DNA of 59,211 bases from Bacteroidales bacterium (GCA_028277395.1 JANQGJ010000029.1:1-59211); one strand, 5' to 3'; shown: positions 35,474 through 45,387, counted from the first letter of the stretch. Notes: generated by a model not told the origin, from the letters alone. Numbers and translations are program-made.

Positions 35474-36559
35474 ATGCATTTTTTCCATGAATTAATTTCT
35501 ATTATCAGGCAATCATTTACAATCACATTGTTTGTATTGTCAATGATGCTTATTATTGAATACCTTAATGTTTTCTCAAAAGGAATTTGGGGAAATAAGC
35601 TGAAAACCTCTACCTGGAAACAAATCATACTGGCAGCAATACTTGGATTAATTCCAGGATGTTTGGGAGCATATACTGCCGTTTCTCTTTACATACATAA
35701 TGTTATTGGAACTGCTGCACTAGCAACTGCATTAATAGCCACTTCGGGGGATGAAGCTTTTTTTATGTTTTCAATTATCCCCAAAACGGCAATAATAATT
35801 CACATTGCAATATTTTTAATAGCTATAGCATCAGGATTCATCATAAGTATATTTGTAAAGAAAAATAAGGGTTTTGTCAACTATCCGGATAAACATCTTG
35901 AGGTTCACTCCGACGAAGCCCAATGTTTTTGTTTTAGCAGAAAAGACATCATCTCTAATTTCAAAAACATATCAGGTTTAAGATTGATCCTAATATTAGT
36001 TTTAACAACTGCATTAGCTGTTGTTGCGTTTTTTAACGGACATGAACATGGTGAACATTTTGAACTAATATCCATGCCACATGTTCACCATGAACATCCT
36101 GAATGGATAAGAATTACTTTTTTAGTCGTGATTTCAATTTCTTTATTAATGATATTCACTGTGAACAATCACTTTGTTTCGCATCATATCTGGGGTCATA
36201 TTATAAAGAAACATTTCATCAGAATAATTTCATGGACATTCGCAACATTGCTGATATTGAATGTTATGAATCATTATCTTGATCTGGAAACACTTATTGG
36301 GGATAATCTGTATATCATATTGTTAATAGCTGTATTAATTGGGATAGTACCCGAATCCGGCCCACATCTGTTTTTTGTAATATTATTTGCTTCGGGCAAT
36401 TTACCACTAAGTATTTTGCTGGCAAATTCAATTGTTCAGGATGGTCATGGAAGTCTCCCTTTACTTGCTGAATCCCGCAAAGGATTTATTATAATTAAAG
36501 CTATAAATATAACCGTTGGACTAATTGTCGGTATTCTGGGATTAGCCTTTGGAATTTGA
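35474..36559 (+). CDS. Predicted 10-TM heavy-metal/manganese exporter
   Basis: This 361-residue membrane protein has about ten helices and resembles the ArsP_2 / 'putative manganese transporter' family: LGLIPGCLGAYTAVSLYIH in the first half and the related GIVPESGPHLFFVILFASG in the second. It carries a histidine-rich loop (HEHGEHFE and HVHHEHPEW near residues 195-215) suited to metal binding. Start at the ATG at 35474 (a TTG at 35450 is also possible). It lies ~60 bp after rubrerythrin, consistent with oxidative-stress or metal balance. The metal is not known. Confidence 0.8.
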   Translation: MHFFHELISIIRQSFTITLFVLSMMLIIEYLNVFSKGIWGNKLKTSTWKQIILAAILGLIPGCLGAYTAVSLYIHNVIGTAALATALIATSGDEAFFMFSIIPKTAIIIHIAIFLIAIASGFIISIFVKKNKGFVNYPDKHLEVHSDEAQCFCFSRKDIISNFKNISGLRLILILVLTTALAVVAFFNGHEHGEHFELISMPHVHHEHPEWIRITFLVVISISLLMIFTVNNHFVSHHIWGHIIKKHFIRIISWTFATLLILNVMNHYLDLETLIGDNLYIILLIAVLIGIVPESGPHLFFVILFASGNLPLSILLANSIVQDGHGSLPLLAESRKGFIIIKAINITVGLIVGILGLAFGI

Positions 36560-36734
36560 TTCATTCTGATTCAGATTACTATTCTTCACAGTTTTCCGCA
36601 ATCGTTTTCGGTGTATTCAATTCATAAAAAGACAGTTAGAGATGTCCTCCACGTAAGTTAAATTTTAACTAAAAGTTCATGTTTTTAAAAAATTTGGGTT
36701 ACATTAGCCTCCCTAAAATCATAAAATCAGGAAC

Positions 36735-37325
36735 ATGAAGAAAAGTTGGATAGTAATAATTGTGCTGGTGATTGTGGGATTTTTGTCATACAATTATTTT
36801 AAAACCACTTATAATAAAATGGTAACTCTCGATGAAGCAGTTGATAAACATTGGGCTGATGTTGAGAATGTATACCAACGCAGAGCCGATTTGATACCAA
36901 ATTTGGTCGCCACAGTTAAAGGATTTGCATCTCATGAAAAGGAAACGCTTGAAGGTGTTATAAACGCACGTGCCAGGGCAACAAATACAACCATAAATGC
37001 AGGAGATCTTACCCCTGAGAAAATTGCCGCTTTTCAGCAGGCTCAGGATGGGCTCAGCAGCGCCCTGTCTAAGTTAATGGTTGTTGTTGAGAGATATCCC
37101 GAACTAAAAGCAAATCAAAACTTTTTGGAATTGCAGGCCCAACTTGAAGGGACTGAAAACAGAATTACAGTTGAAAGAAGAAAGTTTAATCAATCAACTC
37201 AGGGTTATAATACTTTTATCAATCATTTTCCGGAAAACATGCTCGCTTCGATGTTCGGGTTTGAGGAAAAGACATATTTCAAAGCACAGGAAGGTGCTGA
37301 AACTGCTCCAAAGGTTGAGTTTTAG
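36735..37325 (+). CDS. LemA family protein
   Basis: This 196-residue protein has one N-terminal membrane helix (SWIVIIVLVIVGFLSYNYF) and a helical LemA domain: YNKMVTLDEAVDKHWADVEN, RRADLIPNLVATVKGFA and the conserved FQKAE-like YFKAQEGAE end. LemA proteins have no settled function but are regularly found next to TPM-domain proteins, as here, and are thought to take part in membrane protein turnover. It leads a three-gene plus-strand set. Confidence 0.94.
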   Translation: MKKSWIVIIVLVIVGFLSYNYFKTTYNKMVTLDEAVDKHWADVENVYQRRADLIPNLVATVKGFASHEKETLEGVINARARATNTTINAGDLTPEKIAAFQQAQDGLSSALSKLMVVVERYPELKANQNFLELQAQLEGTENRITVERRKFNQSTQGYNTFINHFPENMLASMFGFEEKTYFKAQEGAETAPKVEF

Positions 37326-37433
37326 CTCAACCAATAACAGATATCTGAAAGGATAACTTAATTAAATCAATTTCATTATGTTGTTTACTGCTGTATGCAG
37401 ATACTACCAAAACAATACTAAAACGTAAACCAA

Positions 37434-37877
37434 ATGAAAACTAAGGCAAAAGATTTCTTTACTAAAGAGCAAAAATCAGAAATTAAGAAAGCAATCCTAA
37501 ATGCTGAACTGGATACCTCTGGTGAAATAAGGGTTCACATAGAAAATGAATGCCGTGGTGATGCACTTGATCGTGCTTCGTACCTTTTTGGGAAACTTGG
37601 TATGAGTAAAACTGATCTTCACAACGGAGTTCTTTTTTATTTGGCAATTACAAGTAAAAAGTTCGCTATTATTGGCGATTCAGGCATAAATAAAGAAGTT
37701 CCCGAGAATTTTTGGGAAGAAATAAAAACATCAATGGCAGAGAAGTTTAAGTCAGGCGACTTTACCCAGGGACTAATTGAAGGTATTGGTATGGCAGGTG
37801 CAAGATTAAAAAAACACTTTCCTCATCATATTGATGATATCAATGAATTACCTGACGAGATTTCTTTTGGCGAATAA
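37434..37877 (+). CDS. TPM domain protein (short, cytoplasmic)
   Basis: This 147-residue protein is one TPM (TLP18.3/Psb32/MOLO-1) domain without a signal peptide: EIKKAILNAELDTSGEIRVHIE at the start and FAIIGDSGINKEVPENFWEE in the middle. It is the second member of the LemA-TPM-TPM group, 108 bp after lemA and 18 bp before the larger TPM gene. In the usual trio one TPM protein lacks the signal peptide, as seen here. Function unknown. Confidence 0.9.
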   Translation: MKTKAKDFFTKEQKSEIKKAILNAELDTSGEIRVHIENECRGDALDRASYLFGKLGMSKTDLHNGVLFYLAITSKKFAIIGDSGINKEVPENFWEEIKTSMAEKFKSGDFTQGLIEGIGMAGARLKKHFPHHIDDINELPDEISFGE

Positions 37878-37895
37878 CGAAAAATCAGACACAAA

Positions 37896-38723
37896 ATGCT
37901 TAACAACCGTAATATATTTATATTACCAACACTAATATTATTAATTTCTGTTCTTTCTCACACAACTTTAATTGCACAGTCGATACCTGAAAAACCGAAC
38001 CCTCCACGACTTGTCAATGATTTTGCAAATATCCTTTCTGACAAACAGGAAAGGTCTCTTGAGAAAAAACTGGTAAGATTTAATGATACAACATCTAACC
38101 AGATTACCATTGTTACAGTTAATAACATTGGAGATAAAACACCTGATATGTTTGCATATGAGATTGGTGAAACGTGGAAAGTAGGACAGGAAAAATTCGA
38201 TAACGGGATTGTAATCCTTGTAAAACCTAAGTTAAGTACTTCAGATAAAGGCAGAACATTTATTGCAGTTGGTTATGGTCTTGAGGCTGCAATACCTGAT
38301 GCCACAGCAAAAAGAATAGTTGAGAAAGAAATGGTCCCTGAATTCCGTACGGAGAACTATTACAAAGGATTAAACAAGGCTACCACAATACTTATGAAGC
38401 TTGCTTCCGGTGAAATATCACACAGAGAATACAATAAGCAAAGCAGCAACGGTGGACTTTTTGCACTTTTACCCTTTATTGTAATAATTATTGTTATTAT
38501 TCTAATGCGCAGTAACAGAGCTAAATATGACACTATCGGCTCTCATGGATCAGGATCATTATGGACAGCACTGTGGCTTGGAAGTATGCTGGGCAGTGGC
38601 AGGTCAGGTTCGGGAAGCTGGGGTAATTTTACCGGTGGAGGATCAGGATTTGGCGGAGGTGGCGGATTCGGTGGTTTTGGCGGTGGAAGCTTTGGTGGTG
38701 GCGGAGCTGGTGGTAGCTGGTAA
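37896..38723 (+). CDS. TPM domain protein with glycine-rich tail (YgcG-like)
   Basis: This 275-residue membrane protein has a signal peptide (to about residue 28), an extracytoplasmic TPM domain (about 35-165; RLVNDFANILSDKQE, VNNIGDKTPDMFAYEIGETW, GYGLEAAIPDATAKRI), a single membrane helix (LLPFIVIIIVIILM) and a C-terminal tail of nearly pure glycine with Ser/Phe, ending GGGGAGGSW. This is the standard YgcG form that pairs with LemA. The tail is low complexity and probably unstructured. Confidence 0.92.
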   Translation: MLNNRNIFILPTLILLISVLSHTTLIAQSIPEKPNPPRLVNDFANILSDKQERSLEKKLVRFNDTTSNQITIVTVNNIGDKTPDMFAYEIGETWKVGQEKFDNGIVILVKPKLSTSDKGRTFIAVGYGLEAAIPDATAKRIVEKEMVPEFRTENYYKGLNKATTILMKLASGEISHREYNKQSSNGGLFALLPFIVIIIVIILMRSNRAKYDTIGSHGSGSLWTALWLGSMLGSGRSGSGSWGNFTGGGSGFGGGGGFGGFGGGSFGGGGAGGSW

Positions 38724-38817
38724 CTCCAATGGGAAGGTAATTTCTAACCAAACCTAATCTGAACAAATCCGGTAACTTCAAGTTAGCAACACAGATGCTA
38801 TCCTCAACCTTTTTTCT

Positions 38818-38825
38818 TACTTTTG
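38818..38825 (+). promoter_or_regulatory. Candidate -7 box (TACTTTTG) for prfA
   Basis: TACTTTTG fully matches TAnnTTTG, 19 bp before the GTG start at 38845. This supports the GTG as the true start and a leader of ~12 nt. Confidence 0.5.
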
Positions 38826-38844
38826 CAATCCAAATAAACTACAC

Positions 38845-39918
38845 GTGGAAATTTTAGATAAATTAGAGGTTGTAAAGAATCGCTGGGAAGAAATATCGGA
38901 ACAGATGAATGATCCTGAGGTTATGTCGGATATGAAAAGATACGTCAAACTTAATAAGGATTACAAAGAACTGGAACCTCTTGTTACTGCATACAAAGAC
39001 TACAAAACCCTGATTGCCAACATTGAAGGGGCAAAAGAAGTATTGGAAACTGAGCAAGACCCTGAATTCAGGGAAATGGCAAAAGATGAAATTGATCAGT
39101 TAACACCTGAAAAGGAAGAACTTGAAGAAAAAATCAGGATGCTTCTTATTCCAAAAGATCCCCAGGACTCGAAAAATGCTGTTATGGAGATAAGGGCAGG
39201 TACCGGTGGAGATGAAGCCAGTATTTTTGCAGGCGATCTGTACCGAATGTATCAAAAGTTTTGCGAGAGACAGAACTGGAAAATTGAGATCACCAGGGTT
39301 AACGAAGGTACTGCCGGTGGTTACAAAGAAATTGTTTTTAACATAACAGGAAATGGGGCATATGGGATATTAAAATTCGAGTCTGGTGTGCACAGAGTAC
39401 AAAGGGTTCCCAAAACTGAAACACAGGGAAGAGTTCATACTTCAGCAGCATCAGTTGTAGTGCTTCCCGAAGCTGAAGATTTTGATGTTGATTTGCAGGA
39501 AAAAGATATTCGTAAAGATACATACTGTTCCTCAGGTCCGGGAGGTCAATCTGTAAACACTACTTATTCAGCCATTCGGTTAACCCATATTCCTTCGGGA
39601 ATTGTGGTAACATGCCAAGATGAAAAATCACAGATCAAGAACCTGGCTAAAGCAATGAAAGAACTTAGAAACAGATTGTACGACCTTGAATATACCAAAT
39701 ACCTGGAAGAAATGTCAGGTAAAAGAAAAACCATGGTATCAACAGGTGACCGATCAGCAAAGATCAGAACATACAACTGGCCCCAGGGAAGGGTTACAGA
39801 CCATAGAATAAATCTTACGCTTTATAACTTACCGGCCATTATTGATGGTGATATTCAGGATGTTATTGAAAAACTCCAAATTGCTGAAAATGCTGAGAAA
39901 CTGAAGGAAGAGGTGTGA
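38845..39918 (+). CDS. prfA: Peptide chain release factor 1
   Basis: RF1 ends translation at UAA and UAG. The 357-residue protein has the catalytic GGQ (233-235 in SSGPGGQSVN) and a PKT tripeptide (189-191) at the position of the E. coli RF1 PAT codon-reading motif, rather than the SPF of RF2. The helical N-terminal domain (1-100) is complete. The start is GTG. A prmC gene does not follow; instead a repeat-bearing gap leads to pyrF. Confidence 0.97.
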   Translation: MEILDKLEVVKNRWEEISEQMNDPEVMSDMKRYVKLNKDYKELEPLVTAYKDYKTLIANIEGAKEVLETEQDPEFREMAKDEIDQLTPEKEELEEKIRMLLIPKDPQDSKNAVMEIRAGTGGDEASIFAGDLYRMYQKFCERQNWKIEITRVNEGTAGGYKEIVFNITGNGAYGILKFESGVHRVQRVPKTETQGRVHTSAASVVVLPEAEDFDVDLQEKDIRKDTYCSSGPGGQSVNTTYSAIRLTHIPSGIVVTCQDEKSQIKNLAKAMKELRNRLYDLEYTKYLEEMSGKRKTMVSTGDRSAKIRTYNWPQGRVTDHRINLTLYNLPAIIDGDIQDVIEKLQIAENAEKLKEEV

Positions 39919-39919
39919 T

Positions 39920-39970
39920 TTTAATTTGAGGATTTGAGGATTTGAAAATGTGGTGATTTGAAGATATTTT
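39920..39970. repeat. ATTTGAGG/ATTTGAAAATG repeat region between prfA and pyrF
   Basis: The gap contains AATTTGAGG, ATTTGAGG, ATTTGAAAATG and GATTTGAAG in succession, an imperfect ~8-11 bp repeat. A 27-bp core (39939-39965) recurs with 24 of 27 matches, inverted, at 45361-45387. Such ATTTGA-type intergenic repeats are likely genome-wide dispersed elements; function unknown. Confidence 0.65.
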
Positions 39971-40022
39971 GATAACGTAGTATTTAATTGAGTGATTAAT
40001 AACTGTTTTTAAAAACAATTCC

Positions 40023-40853
40023 ATGATTCGTAAGGAACTTACAGAGATAATTAAGAAAAAAAGATCATTCCTTTGCGTTGGTCTTGATAGTGATATAAAC
40101 AAAATTCCAGGACATCTTCTGAATACTGAAGATCCGATATTTGAATTTAATAAACATATCGTTAATGCTACACATGAATCAGCAGTAGCTTACAAACCTA
40201 ATCTGGCATTCTACGAGTCAATGGGTTCTAAAGGTTGGATCAGCCTGGAAAAAACTGTCAACTATATCCGGTCGAAAACATCTGATATATTCATTATTGC
40301 AGATGCGAAAAGAGGAGATATTGGAAATACTTCGGCAATGTATGCTAAAACATTCTTCGAAACTTATAACTTTGATGGTGTAACACTTGCTCCTTACATG
40401 GGACTGGACACTGTATCACCATTTTTAGAATATGATGGAAAATGGTCTATTATTCTTGCTTTGACATCAAATAAAAGTGCTGCTGATTTCCAGTATATCG
40501 AAGATAATGATAAAGTGAGTTTATATCAAAATGTATTAAAAACTGCCCGTACCTGGGGAACCAATGATCAGATCATGTTTGTTGTAGGTGCAACAAAAGC
40601 CGAGGCTCTTGCAGATATAAGAAAAATTGCTCCTGACAATTTCCTGCTTGTACCTGGTGTTGGAGCACAGGGAGGAAGTCTTGAAGAAGTTGCAAAATAT
40701 GGGATGAATGATCATTGCGGTTTGCTTGTTAATTCTTCAAGAGGAATAATATATGCATCTGTTGATCATGACTTTGCTGAAGTTGCAAAGCAAAAAGCAG
40801 TGGAATTACAGCAGGAGATGGAAGTATATCTGAAACGATCAAATCTGATTTGA
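40023..40853 (+). CDS. pyrF: Orotidine 5'-phosphate decarboxylase, type 2
   Basis: PyrF catalyses the last step of UMP synthesis. The 276-residue protein belongs to the longer type 2 group: [11 protein letters not shown] near the start, the catalytic Lys/Asp motif [11 protein letters not shown] (about 98-108), and [10 protein letters not shown], the phosphate-binding loop. The partner gene pyrE lies ~16 kb away in this window. It is convergent with marC, 26 bp apart. Confidence 0.95.
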   Translation: MIRKELTEIIKKKRSFLCVGLDSDINKIPGHLLNTEDPIFEFNKHIVNATHESAVAYKPNLAFYESMGSKGWISLEKTVNYIRSKTSDIFIIADAKRGDIGNTSAMYAKTFFETYNFDGVTLAPYMGLDTVSPFLEYDGKWSIILALTSNKSAADFQYIEDNDKVSLYQNVLKTARTWGTNDQIMFVVGATKAEALADIRKIAPDNFLLVPGVGAQGGSLEEVAKYGMNDHCGLLVNSSRGIIYASVDHDFAEVAKQKAVELQQEMEVYLKRSNLI

Positions 40854-40879
40854 TCACCATTTTAGCGAAGTCCAATAAC

Positions 40880-41503
40880 TTACCGGATTCCCAGAATTCC
40901 GGTTAATGTACTTAGAATAAATTCTACTCCTATTGATATTACAATAAATCCAATTATCCGCGATAAAGCATTTATGCCGGATGCCCCAAGGGCTTTTGTG
41001 ATAAAACGCGAACTAATCAGCAACACGAAAGTTACAAAACAAACAGTTAAAATTGAAGAAACAAGAATTACTTTATCCGAATAAACCTCGTATTTCTGGT
41101 TCAACGTAATCAACAGGGATATGGAACCCGGCCCGGCAAGCATGGGTATAGCCAGCGGTGTAAGCGAAACTGCTGATCTGGAATAAGCATCATCTTTTAC
41201 TTTGTTTTTCATACCCTTATGCTCACTAAAATTGCCGGTAAGTAAAGCGAACCCGGATGAGGCAATAATCAATCCACCTGAAATACGAAGCGATGGTATT
41301 CCTATACCAAAAAAATCAAGCAGGTAACTGCCAAGAAAAAATGAAATTACCAGTATAATAAATGTATTGATCGAAGTTCTTATGGCAATGGATGTAATTT
41401 GCTTATTACTTTTTCCCTTTGTTAACCCAATGAAAATTGGTAATGTTCCAAGAGGGTTTATTACTGAAAATAAAGCTGCAAAACTTAATAAAAATATACT
41501 CAT
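40880..41503 (-). CDS. MarC family integral membrane protein
   Basis: The 207-residue product (start at the ATG at 41503, MSIFLLSFAALF; the frame is open to 41524) has six hydrophobic helices with the family motif FSVINPLGTLPIF near the start and PLAIPMLAGPGSIS in the middle. MarC/UPF0056 proteins are of uncertain function; early links to multidrug resistance were not confirmed. It is convergent with pyrF and stands alone upstream. Confidence 0.92.
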   Translation of the reverse strand: MSIFLLSFAALFSVINPLGTLPIFIGLTKGKSNKQITSIAIRTSINTFIILVISFFLGSYLLDFFGIGIPSLRISGGLIIASSGFALLTGNFSEHKGMKNKVKDDAYSRSAVSLTPLAIPMLAGPGSISLLITLNQKYEVYSDKVILVSSILTVCFVTFVLLISSRFITKALGASGINALSRIIGFIVISIGVEFILSTLTGILGIR

Positions 41504-41524
41504 TCTATGATCTGTTTTTTGCAA

Positions 41525-41829
41525 AAAAAGACCACAAACATTACCTGCATATGAAGTGGATATTAAGAAAAGGTATAGAGTCTTATCAATAATATTAACA
41601 AACCTTTAAATACTAAACATGATAAATATTTTACAGGAACACACTGATCAATTCTACACATGGAAACAACATTTTGCTATCACGTTCCTGTCTCAACTAC
41701 TTACCATCTGATCCCAAAATACAATAAGCTACAATCCGTCAAACTTGTATTTTTTAATGCCTGCAAATAAAAAACCTCCCAGATCATATATGAAATGAGA
41801 GGTTAATTTATTATTAAAAAATGGTTTGG
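41525..41829. other. 305-bp intergenic region between marC and ilvE
   Basis: Both neighbours are on the minus strand. Near ilvE there is a terminator hairpin (41773-41804). The rest shows no clear gene: a 30-codon plus-strand frame (41619-41711) exists but has no recognisable feature. No promoter box fitting marC was found. Confidence 0.5.
41769..41804 (-). terminator. Intrinsic terminator of ilvE
   Basis: On the minus strand AACCTCTC pairs with GGGAGGTT (8 bp, one T-G) across a 16-nt loop, directly followed by TTTTTATTT. It begins 25 bp after the ilvE stop codon. Confidence 0.75.
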
Positions 41830-42858
41830 TTATAATCCTTCAATTATAGTATTCCAGTTATGTTTATCTTCAATTTCACCTTCCTGAATAGCTCTTAAGG
41901 TGATATACAACTTTGTTGAATATGGTCCTGCAATATCTCCATATTCATAGGTTACATTTTTGATACGGTCGTAAACTTTGGCTATCGGACTTATAATAGC
42001 AGCTGTTCCACATGCACCGGCTTCTTCAAAAGTTTCCAGTTCTTCAATAGGAATACTTCGTCTTTCAACAACCAGTCCAATATCCTCAGCAATCTGTTCA
42101 AGGCTCATATTGGTAATGGAAGGTAATATACTATCAGATTTTGGTGTTATATATTTACCATCCTTAATACCAAAAAAGTTTGCTGGTCCGGCTTCATCAA
42201 TATATTTCTTCTCAAGCGCATCTAAAAATAATACAGACGCAAATCCATCCTTATGAGCCCTGTCGGCAGGAACCATACTGGCAGCATAATTACCACCAAC
42301 TTTAATGCTGCCTGTTCCCTTAGGAGCAGCCCTGTCATAGTCTCTTACTACTTCAATTGGAACGGGTTTGAATCCTTCCTTAAAATAAGGTCCGACAGGA
42401 GTTACAAATACCATAAACATGTATTCATTAGCAGGTTTAACTCCTACCTGTGGTCCGCTTCCAAATAACAATGGACGTAAGTATAAAGTAGCACCTGTTC
42501 CATAAGGAGGGATATATTTTGCATTAAGTTCAATTGCTTTAAAAACAGCTTCTTTAAAAAGCTTCTCGGGGACTTTCGCCATCATTATCCCATCAGCTGA
42601 TCTGGCCATACGTTTGGCATTTTCTTCCCATCTGAAAAGACGAACTTTACCATCCTTACCTCTATATGCTTTTAATCCTTCAAATGCTTCCTGTCCGTAA
42701 TGTAAAGCAGTAGCAGCCATGTGAATATTAATTGTTTCTGATGAAGAAATCTCCAGTTCTCCCCAACTACCATTTCTGTAATAACATCTAACGTTATAAT
42801 CAGTTTTCTGATAACCGAAAGGTAAACTACCCCAATCTATATTCATTGAATTATCCAT
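41830..42858 (-). CDS. ilvE: Branched-chain amino acid aminotransferase
   Basis: This 342-residue class IV PLP aminotransferase interconverts Leu, Ile and Val with their 2-oxo acids. Signatures are HYGQEAFEGLKAYRG (about 53-67), RPLLFGSGPQVGV, the PLP-binding region with the lysine in GTGSIKVGGNYA (about 185) and EAGACGTAAIISPI near the C-terminus. The length is that of the eukaryote-like long form common in Bacteroidota. It ends with a clear terminator and is monocistronic. Other ilv/leu genes are not in the window. Confidence 0.95.
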   Translation of the reverse strand: MDNSMNIDWGSLPFGYQKTDYNVRCYYRNGSWGELEISSSETINIHMAATALHYGQEAFEGLKAYRGKDGKVRLFRWEENAKRMARSADGIMMAKVPEKLFKEAVFKAIELNAKYIPPYGTGATLYLRPLLFGSGPQVGVKPANEYMFMVFVTPVGPYFKEGFKPVPIEVVRDYDRAAPKGTGSIKVGGNYAASMVPADRAHKDGFASVLFLDALEKKYIDEAGPANFFGIKDGKYITPKSDSILPSITNMSLEQIAEDIGLVVERRSIPIEELETFEEAGACGTAAIISPIAKVYDRIKNVTYEYGDIAGPYSTKLYITLRAIQEGEIEDKHNWNTIIEGL

Positions 42859-42978
42859 GATTTTATTTTTAGAAATGAAAACGCTAATCTACGGATAATT
42901 GATAAAATATTTAGCATCAATCAGAACAAAGTAAGTAGTTTATAAAGGATAAAAATTAGGGACCAGTAAAAATACTCA

Positions 42979-44286
42979 TCAATCAATGACCTGAAATCTG
43001 GCAGTTCCAATATTTTCAGAATCTGAAATTACTTTAAGAAAATAATTACCGGGTGCCAAAAAGCTTATATCCATATTCTCTGATCCGGATTTAATTTTCA
43101 TAACCTCATTAAAATGAACAACCCCTCTTATATCAGAAATAATTAACTTACAGGTTTTTTCATGTCCTAATTTTATATTTATGTGATCGCGTGTTGGATT
43201 TGGATAAATTTCAATAATTGTTGTGCTACATTCTTCTTCAACATCAGCAATTATGATCTCAAGGCTGCTGTAAGAGGTATCAGTTTTACAACCTGAATAT
43301 GCAATAAGACTTACTTCAAATATTCCTGATTCATAATAAGTATATGTTGGATTTGTTGTAGTATCAGTATCACCATTTCCAAAATCCCATAAATACCTGT
43401 CGGCATTAACCGACAAATTTGAAAAATCAACATCGCCAAAATTCAGATCATAATCAAATGATGAAACTACCGATGAAGTATCAATGTTCCATATTTCAAG
43501 ATTATTCAGTACTGTTTCGGCTGCCACCTGCTGACAATAATTTGCATCAGCTTCAGTTAAACCAGCAGTAAAGTTCAATCCAACAGGACTTTCATGAAAA
43601 ATTGCTGCATAAAACGTACAAGCTGCTAGATAACTACCTGCGAGACTTGGATGACTCTCGTCACTGGCAAACAGTTCAATGGGATCCCCATATTCTATAA
43701 TGGACTTTTTCCAAGCCATACCAACAGGGCATACAGGTGTATTTAAATAGTTCGACATGAATAAATATGTTGATGCCAGAGAGTCCTGCATGTGAGCATA
43801 ATCCACAAAATCAACACTACAGTACCCATCAATACACTGTTGTCCTCCTTCTTTCCTGCCCCATGTCATAAAAAACAATGTTTTAGCGCAATCATTATTT
43901 TCCCTTATTATTGTATCCAGTGAAGCTGCTCCTGGGTATGTATAATTATCTCTGAAGTGATCAATTACAGGAAACTGGCTCTGCTCCTGCAACACAACAT
44001 AATCCCAGTTTCCCTGTTCAATCTTTTCAAGTGAAATAGCATTATATAAATGCCCAAAATCAGGGTGACCAAGAGTATAACCTCCAGGAGTGTTTTTATC
44101 AACATGTAGTTCTTTACCGGCAGCAAGTGCCAACCCGGCAACCAATGATTGCAGGTCATTATATGCAGTATAGCTGTTTCCCAGGAACAACACTCTCTTT
44201 GGCTGGGAAAAACTCTCATCGCTTAATACAATAAAAAGGAAAACAAGTAATACCCCTGAACCGCTTAATCTGAAATATGGATTCAT
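42979..44286 (-). CDS. Secreted SGNH-like hydrolase with PKD and T9SS sorting domain
   Basis: This 435-residue protein has a signal peptide (about 1-27) and an SGNH-type domain (about 28-255) with the nucleophile block VLFLGNSYTAYN, block VVLQEQSQFP and the catalytic-type Asp/His in DESHPSLAGSY. A PKD domain follows (about 275-345; YLWDFGNGDT), then a type A T9SS C-terminal sorting domain (about 360-435; IYPNPTRDHINI, PGNYFLKV). It should be exported through T9SS and attached to the cell surface or released. The hydrolase substrate (ester or glycan acetyl group) is not known. Confidence 0.85.
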   Translation of the reverse strand: MNPYFRLSGSGVLLVFLFIVLSDESFSQPKRVLFLGNSYTAYNDLQSLVAGLALAAGKELHVDKNTPGGYTLGHPDFGHLYNAISLEKIEQGNWDYVVLQEQSQFPVIDHFRDNYTYPGAASLDTIIRENNDCAKTLFFMTWGRKEGGQQCIDGYCSVDFVDYAHMQDSLASTYLFMSNYLNTPVCPVGMAWKKSIIEYGDPIELFASDESHPSLAGSYLAACTFYAAIFHESPVGLNFTAGLTEADANYCQQVAAETVLNNLEIWNIDTSSVVSSFDYDLNFGDVDFSNLSVNADRYLWDFGNGDTDTTTNPTYTYYESGIFEVSLIAYSGCKTDTSYSSLEIIIADVEEECSTTIIEIYPNPTRDHINIKLGHEKTCKLIISDIRGVVHFNEVMKIKSGSENMDISFLAPGNYFLKVISDSENIGTARFQVID

Positions 44287-44451
44287 AATTTGAAATTAGT
44301 TAAGTATTCTGACACCCGATACATTCAATTAATTGCATCACACAAATAAAAATATGTCTGATAAAAGAAGCGAAACAAATGTCGGCATAATTATTGCTAA
44401 ATATATCAAATTTAAAATAAATACGTTCTACACATATCAGATTGTTGATTT

Positions 44452-45294
44452 ATGAAGAAACCAAATTCTTATGTTTTTAAGCTGGTATTAATTTCTTTTA
44501 TAATATCGGGTATTGCTTCGTGTAGTCCCGAAAAAAAATTAGCTATTGATTTTACGGGTAATGCGAAAAACAATAGTATACTTTTACTGGCACCTGATTA
44601 CATTTATAAAACAAACCTGAAGACTTATTTACTTGATTCTCTTGACATAGAAGATACAGAAAACACCGACTCTGTTTTGCTTGCCCACAGCAGGTATTTA
44701 AACGAACTAAATGACTCACTATTCCTGGCAAATTATATAATGGGTTATGCCAAATCATTATCGCGATTTGGTTTCAGGATGTACCATCAAAACCAAATGG
44801 AAGAATTCATGACTATCGATTCGAATTCTTACCAGGTTAACATAGCTCAAATTGAGCTTGAAGAAACTTTGTACACTTACCGTGATGAAATGGACTTTTT
44901 TGACAACTATTACTATCACGATCACAACCTGAATGCAGTTTATGTGAACTCATGGTTTGAAATTGACGATCTGGATTCAGACATAAAACAGCCTGTTTAC
45001 TTTACAACTGACTTAATAACTGACATGGCTGACGGCACATTCGATTATGACATATTCAGCAACAAGATACGTTACATGTACAATATTGATTCCCTGGAAC
45101 TTAACACATTGTACGAATTTGCTTACAGACTTGGCAGCGAATACGCCAAATACACATTTGATTTGTTGTTAAACCAGGAACTGGACCGGAAAATTGAATC
45201 CGGAATGCGCAGTGAAAAATACTGGAGATTTGATCCTGACCAACGAACTTTCTACCCTGCATCCGACGACCGTTTCATCCCACTGGAAGATTAG
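44452..45294 (+). CDS. Predicted lipoprotein of unknown function
   Basis: This 280-residue protein has a signal peptide and lipobox GIASC (Cys about 24). The mature part is acidic and tyrosine-rich (e.g. EMDFFDNYYYHDHNLNAVY), helical in its second half, with no motif I recognise. It may belong to a Bacteroidales-specific family. The gene stands alone between the SGNH-type gene (divergent) and the NUDIX gene (convergent), so neighbours give no hint of function. Confidence 0.65.
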   Translation: MKKPNSYVFKLVLISFIISGIASCSPEKKLAIDFTGNAKNNSILLLAPDYIYKTNLKTYLLDSLDIEDTENTDSVLLAHSRYLNELNDSLFLANYIMGYAKSLSRFGFRMYHQNQMEEFMTIDSNSYQVNIAQIELEETLYTYRDEMDFFDNYYYHDHNLNAVYVNSWFEIDDLDSDIKQPVYFTTDLITDMADGTFDYDIFSNKIRYMYNIDSLELNTLYEFAYRLGSEYAKYTFDLLLNQELDRKIESGMRSEKYWRFDPDQRTFYPASDDRFIPLED

Positions 45295-45360
45295 TTATCA
45301 TTAACCAAAACTTACGGGAATATCACTATCAGTCAATACTTACATTACAAATGTTGGTAA

Positions 45361-45387
45361 ATCTTCAAATTCTCACATTTTCAAATC
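45361..45387 (-). repeat. Inverted copy of the prfA-pyrF intergenic repeat
   Basis: Read on the minus strand this 27-mer begins GATTTGAAAATGTG and ends ATTTGAAGAT, matching 39939-39965 at 24 of 27 positions with the three differences adjacent. It lies in the gap between the unknown lipoprotein and the NUDIX gene. Confidence 0.65.

Noticed and set aside
40882..40903. Inverted repeat ACCGGA...TCCGGT as pyrF/marC terminator
   Set aside because: Only six contiguous base pairs, lies inside the marC coding end, and no T-run follows.
41619..41711. 30-codon plus-strand frame between marC and ilvE
   Set aside because: No promoter box, no recognisable features, and expected by chance in AT-rich intergenic DNA.
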